Positions 62,066 through 64,000 of a stretch of 64,000 nucleotides of DNA are shown piece by piece. The stretch comes from Burkholderia vietnamiensis LMG 10929. Its GTDB lineage: Bacteria; Pseudomonadota; Gammaproteobacteria; Burkholderiales; Burkholderiaceae. The stretch covers positions 186,001-250,000 of the forward strand of contig NZ_CP009631.1 of NCBI RefSeq assembly GCF_000959445.1, in the 5' to 3' direction. The first letter of the stretch is position 1. The number at the start of each line of letters is the position of its first letter. Under the pieces are notes generated by a model. It saw only the letters and a program-made list of their open reading frames with translations, ran no database searches and had not been told where the DNA came from. The position numbers and the translations under genes are program-made.

Positions 62066-63856
62066 ATGCTTCTTGCGACGCGCTGCCCTCATTGCGAAAC
62101 CGTCTTCCGGCTGCAGCAGGAGCAGCTGACGCTGCATGACGGGCTGGTGCGCTGCGGACACTGCCGGCAGGTGTTCGACGCGACGCGCTCGCTCGTTCCC
62201 GAGCCGACGGTGAGGGAAGCGGCGGGTGGAACGGCTTCGGTTGGAACGAGTCCGGTTGAAGCGGCTCCGGGTGAAGCAACACCGATCGAAGCAACGCCGG
62301 TTGAGGCAGCGCCGGCCGAAGCAGCGCAGGTTGAAGCAACACCGGTCGAATCAGCTCCGATTGAAGCAGCGCCGGCCGAAGCAGCGCCGGCCGAAGCAGC
62401 GCCGGCCGAAGCAGCACCGGTCGAAGCGGCGCCGATTGAAGCAACGCCAGTCGAATCAGCGCAGGTTGAAGCGGCACCGATTGAAGCGGTGCCCGTCGAA
62501 TCAGCTCCGGTTGGAGCAACGCCGGTCGATACGGCCCCGCTCGAAGCACCGCAGTCCGCATCAACGCCAGCCGCGTCGGCACCGGTCGACTCAGCACCGC
62601 CCGAACCAACGCCCACCGCACCAGCGCTGGACGAAGCAACACCGGCCGACGCCGTCAGCGACACGCCCTCCCCGACCTCACCGGCGCGGCTCTTCACCGC
62701 CGACCTGCCGGCGCACGCGGCGACGGATGGCAACTTCAGGCCTGCGGGCTGGGACATGTGGGCGCCGTGGCTCGACGCCGGCGTCGATCCGTCGCTGCTG
62801 CACAACGCGCACACCATTCGCGCCGAACCGCTCGTGCCGGTGACGCGGCAAGAAACCACGGACGCCGGCACCGTTCGCCAGACCGGCACGCCCGCGCCGA
62901 TTTCGACGGATGCTGCCGAACGCCGCGTCGTCGAAGCGGCCGCATGGCCGGCCGAACCGGCTGCGGCACCGCACGACACCGACGCGTCTACCCTGCCAGC
63001 CGCAGAAACCGACCCACGCGAACCGCGCTTCATCGCACCTGCGCAATCGATCGAGCAAGCGGGCGCCGATCCCGTCGACCCGACCGCGCCCGCAAACGCG
63101 GACGCGCACACGCACACGCACTTTCCGGAACCCGACGACGTTCCCCGCGAACCGCGGTTCGCCTTTACGCCGGCGCCGTCCGACGCAGCGCCCGACGCCA
63201 GCCACGCTGCCGAGCGTGGCGTCGCGGCCGCGGGCGAACCTGCAAACGCGCCCGACGACGCCCAATCGGCGGCAAAGCCACCCGCCCAACCGGCCGTCCC
63301 GTTCCCCGCCGCACTCACCGAAGACGACCGCCCCCACTTCGAGGTGACGCGCGAGACCCGCGCGCCGCAACGACGCGGCATGCTCGCCGGTTTTTTCGGC
63401 GGCGTCGTCGCGGCCACGCTCGGCGTGCTGCTGTTCGCGCAGCTGGCGTGGTGGCAGCGCGAATCCGTGATGATCTACTGGCCGGTCACGCAGAGCTGGT
63501 ACCGTCAGGCGTGCGCGGCGCTCGGCTGCAAGGTCACGCCGCCGCGCGCGATCGACGGGCTGCGGCTCAACGCGACCGACCTGCGCCAGCTCGACGGGCC
63601 GCGCGTGCTCGAGCTGAAGGCGCCGCTGACGAACCGCTATCGCGTCGCGCTCGCATACCCGTCGCTCGAGCTGACGCTGCTCGACGACACCAATCACGTC
63701 ACCGTGCGCCGCGTGCTCGCGCCGCGCGACTACGTCCGCCCGGGCACGCCGATCGACGCAGGGCTACCGCCCGGCACGACGCAGACGATGGTCGTGCGGC
63801 TCGACACGAACGGCGCGAGCGCATCGAATTTCCGCGTCCAGATCTTCTATCCGTGA
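62066..63856 (+). CDS. Zinc-ribbon and DUF3426 membrane protein with pentapeptide repeats
   Basis: A 596-residue protein. Residues 1-45 form a zinc ribbon (MJ0042-type) with Cys7, Cys10, Cys30 and Cys33 (CPHC and CGHC). Residues about 62-161 are some twenty tandem five-residue units of the form (A/T)P(V/I/A)EA, encoded by degenerate 15-bp repeats. A disordered Pro/Ala/Glu-rich region follows to about 430; then one membrane helix (about 439-464) and a C-terminal DUF3426 domain. Orthologues follow prmA in many beta-proteobacteria; the role is unknown. The repeat number would be expected to vary between strains. Confidence 0.88.
   Translation: MLLATRCPHCETVFRLQQEQLTLHDGLVRCGHCRQVFDATRSLVPEPTVREAAGGTASVGTSPVEAAPGEATPIEATPVEAAPAEAAQVEATPVESAPIEAAPAEAAPAEAAPAEAAPVEAAPIEATPVESAQVEAAPIEAVPVESAPVGATPVDTAPLEAPQSASTPAASAPVDSAPPEPTPTAPALDEATPADAVSDTPSPTSPARLFTADLPAHAATDGNFRPAGWDMWAPWLDAGVDPSLLHNAHTIRAEPLVPVTRQETTDAGTVRQTGTPAPISTDAAERRVVEAAAWPAEPAAAPHDTDASTLPAAETDPREPRFIAPAQSIEQAGADPVDPTAPANADAHTHTHFPEPDDVPREPRFAFTPAPSDAAPDASHAAERGVAAAGEPANAPDDAQSAAKPPAQPAVPFPAALTEDDRPHFEVTRETRAPQRRGMLAGFFGGVVAATLGVLLFAQLAWWQRESVMIYWPVTQSWYRQACAALGCKVTPPRAIDGLRLNATDLRQLDGPRVLELKAPLTNRYRVALAYPSLELTLLDDTNHVTVRRVLAPRDYVRPGTPIDAGLPPGTTQTMVVRLDTNGASASNFRVQIFYP
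62249..62548 (+). repeat. In-frame 15-bp degenerate tandem repeat
   Basis: About 20 copies of a 15-bp unit encoding variants of PVEAA (VEA/IEA/AEA with A, T or V between). It lies inside the zinc-ribbon/DUF3426 gene and keeps the frame throughout. Confidence 0.85.
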
Positions 63857-63891
63857 CGCATCGCGCGCGCGCATGCGCGCCGTCTCAACCC

Positions 63892-63910
63892 GCGCGCCGC
63901 ACCGGCGCGC
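63892..63910 (+). other. GC hairpin between the DUF3426 gene and tpx
   Basis: GCGCGCC and GGCGCGC flank GCACC, 35 bp past the stop. The following TATTTC is too short for a clear intrinsic terminator. Confidence 0.4.
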
Positions 63911-63927
63911 TATTTCGGAGCACGAAC

Positions 63928-64000
63928 ATGAGCAAAGTTACGCTGGGTGGCAACCCGATCGATATCGCCGGCACGTTCCCGGCCGTCGGCTCGCAAGCCC
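63928..64000 (+). CDS. tpx: Thiol peroxidase Tpx (5' part only)
   Basis: The first 24 residues, MSKVTLGGNPIDIAGTFPAV and on, match Tpx, a periplasmic or cytoplasmic 2-Cys peroxiredoxin reducing hydroperoxides. GGAG lies 7 nt upstream of the ATG. The active-site region lies outside the window, so the call rests on the N terminus. Confidence 0.85.
   Translation, partial: MSKVTLGGNPIDIAGTFPAVGSQA

Overview
The window looks like a stretch of chromosome 1 of a Burkholderia species, most likely of the Burkholderia cepacia complex. The reasons are the very high GC, the codon use, and beta-proteobacterial gene content: Entner-Doudoroff genes beside a gluconate uptake pair, an accBC-prmA cluster, mpl, bamE divergent from fur, and an AraFGH transporter joined to galactonate-type sugar genes. 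The identification rests on recognising protein sequences, not on any search. About 61 genes are called, two of them cut by the window ends (gltK and tpx). No rRNA, tRNA, insertion sequence, prophage or CRISPR array was seen. Most genes are core metabolism or housekeeping.

Layout. 0-5 kb: glutamate/aspartate ABC transporter (gltI-J-K, minus), glutamate dehydrogenase, a striking five-tier microsatellite and a LysR regulator. 5-12.4 kb: purB, then a gluconate/Entner-Doudoroff block (gntK, gntP, eda, edd) with the divergent regulator hexR; two matching GTAG-N5-CTAC palindromes lie between edd and hexR. 12.4-22.3 kb: a minus-strand housekeeping run (hemJ-like, proA, holA, lptE, leuS, exbD, exbB, dapB, bamE) ending at divergent fur. 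22.4-26.3 kb: ureide catabolism (allA, allantoicase), a DctA-type transporter and a divergent FadR-type regulator with a PdhR-like palindrome between the last two. 26.4-32 kb: tkt-gap, speE, a VOC protein and rsmE. 32.2-33.6 kb: a secreted barnase-type RNase with its barstar, then a gene-free stretch with two plus-strand candidate small RNAs.

33.6-39.3 kb: malic enzyme maeB, thiL-pgpA-pncC and pyrF. 39.3-48.4 kb: a ten-gene minus-strand sugar cluster (iclR-dgoK-dgoA-SDR-araF-araG-araH-SDR-galM-like) that probably imports L-arabinose and/or D-galactose, oxidises it, and phosphorylates and cleaves the 2-keto-3-deoxy acid. 48.7-55.6 kb: a secreted EF-hand protein, a serine carboxypeptidase-like lipoprotein, mtgA, aroE, an RNB-family exoribonuclease and a YqiA-like esterase. 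55.6-64 kb: mpl, then a plus-strand run of a nucleotidyltransferase-like protein, a TlpA-type thioredoxin, aroQ, accB, accC, prmA, a zinc-ribbon/DUF3426 membrane protein with a pentapeptide repeat, and tpx.

The least explained parts are the graded repeat array upstream of gdhA, twin palindromes 21 bp apart upstream of gdhA, the candidate small RNAs at 33.3-33.55 kb, the barnase/barstar pair whose inhibitor has a long N-terminal extension and a strong internal start, and hairpins placed directly after the binding-protein gene in both ABC operons.
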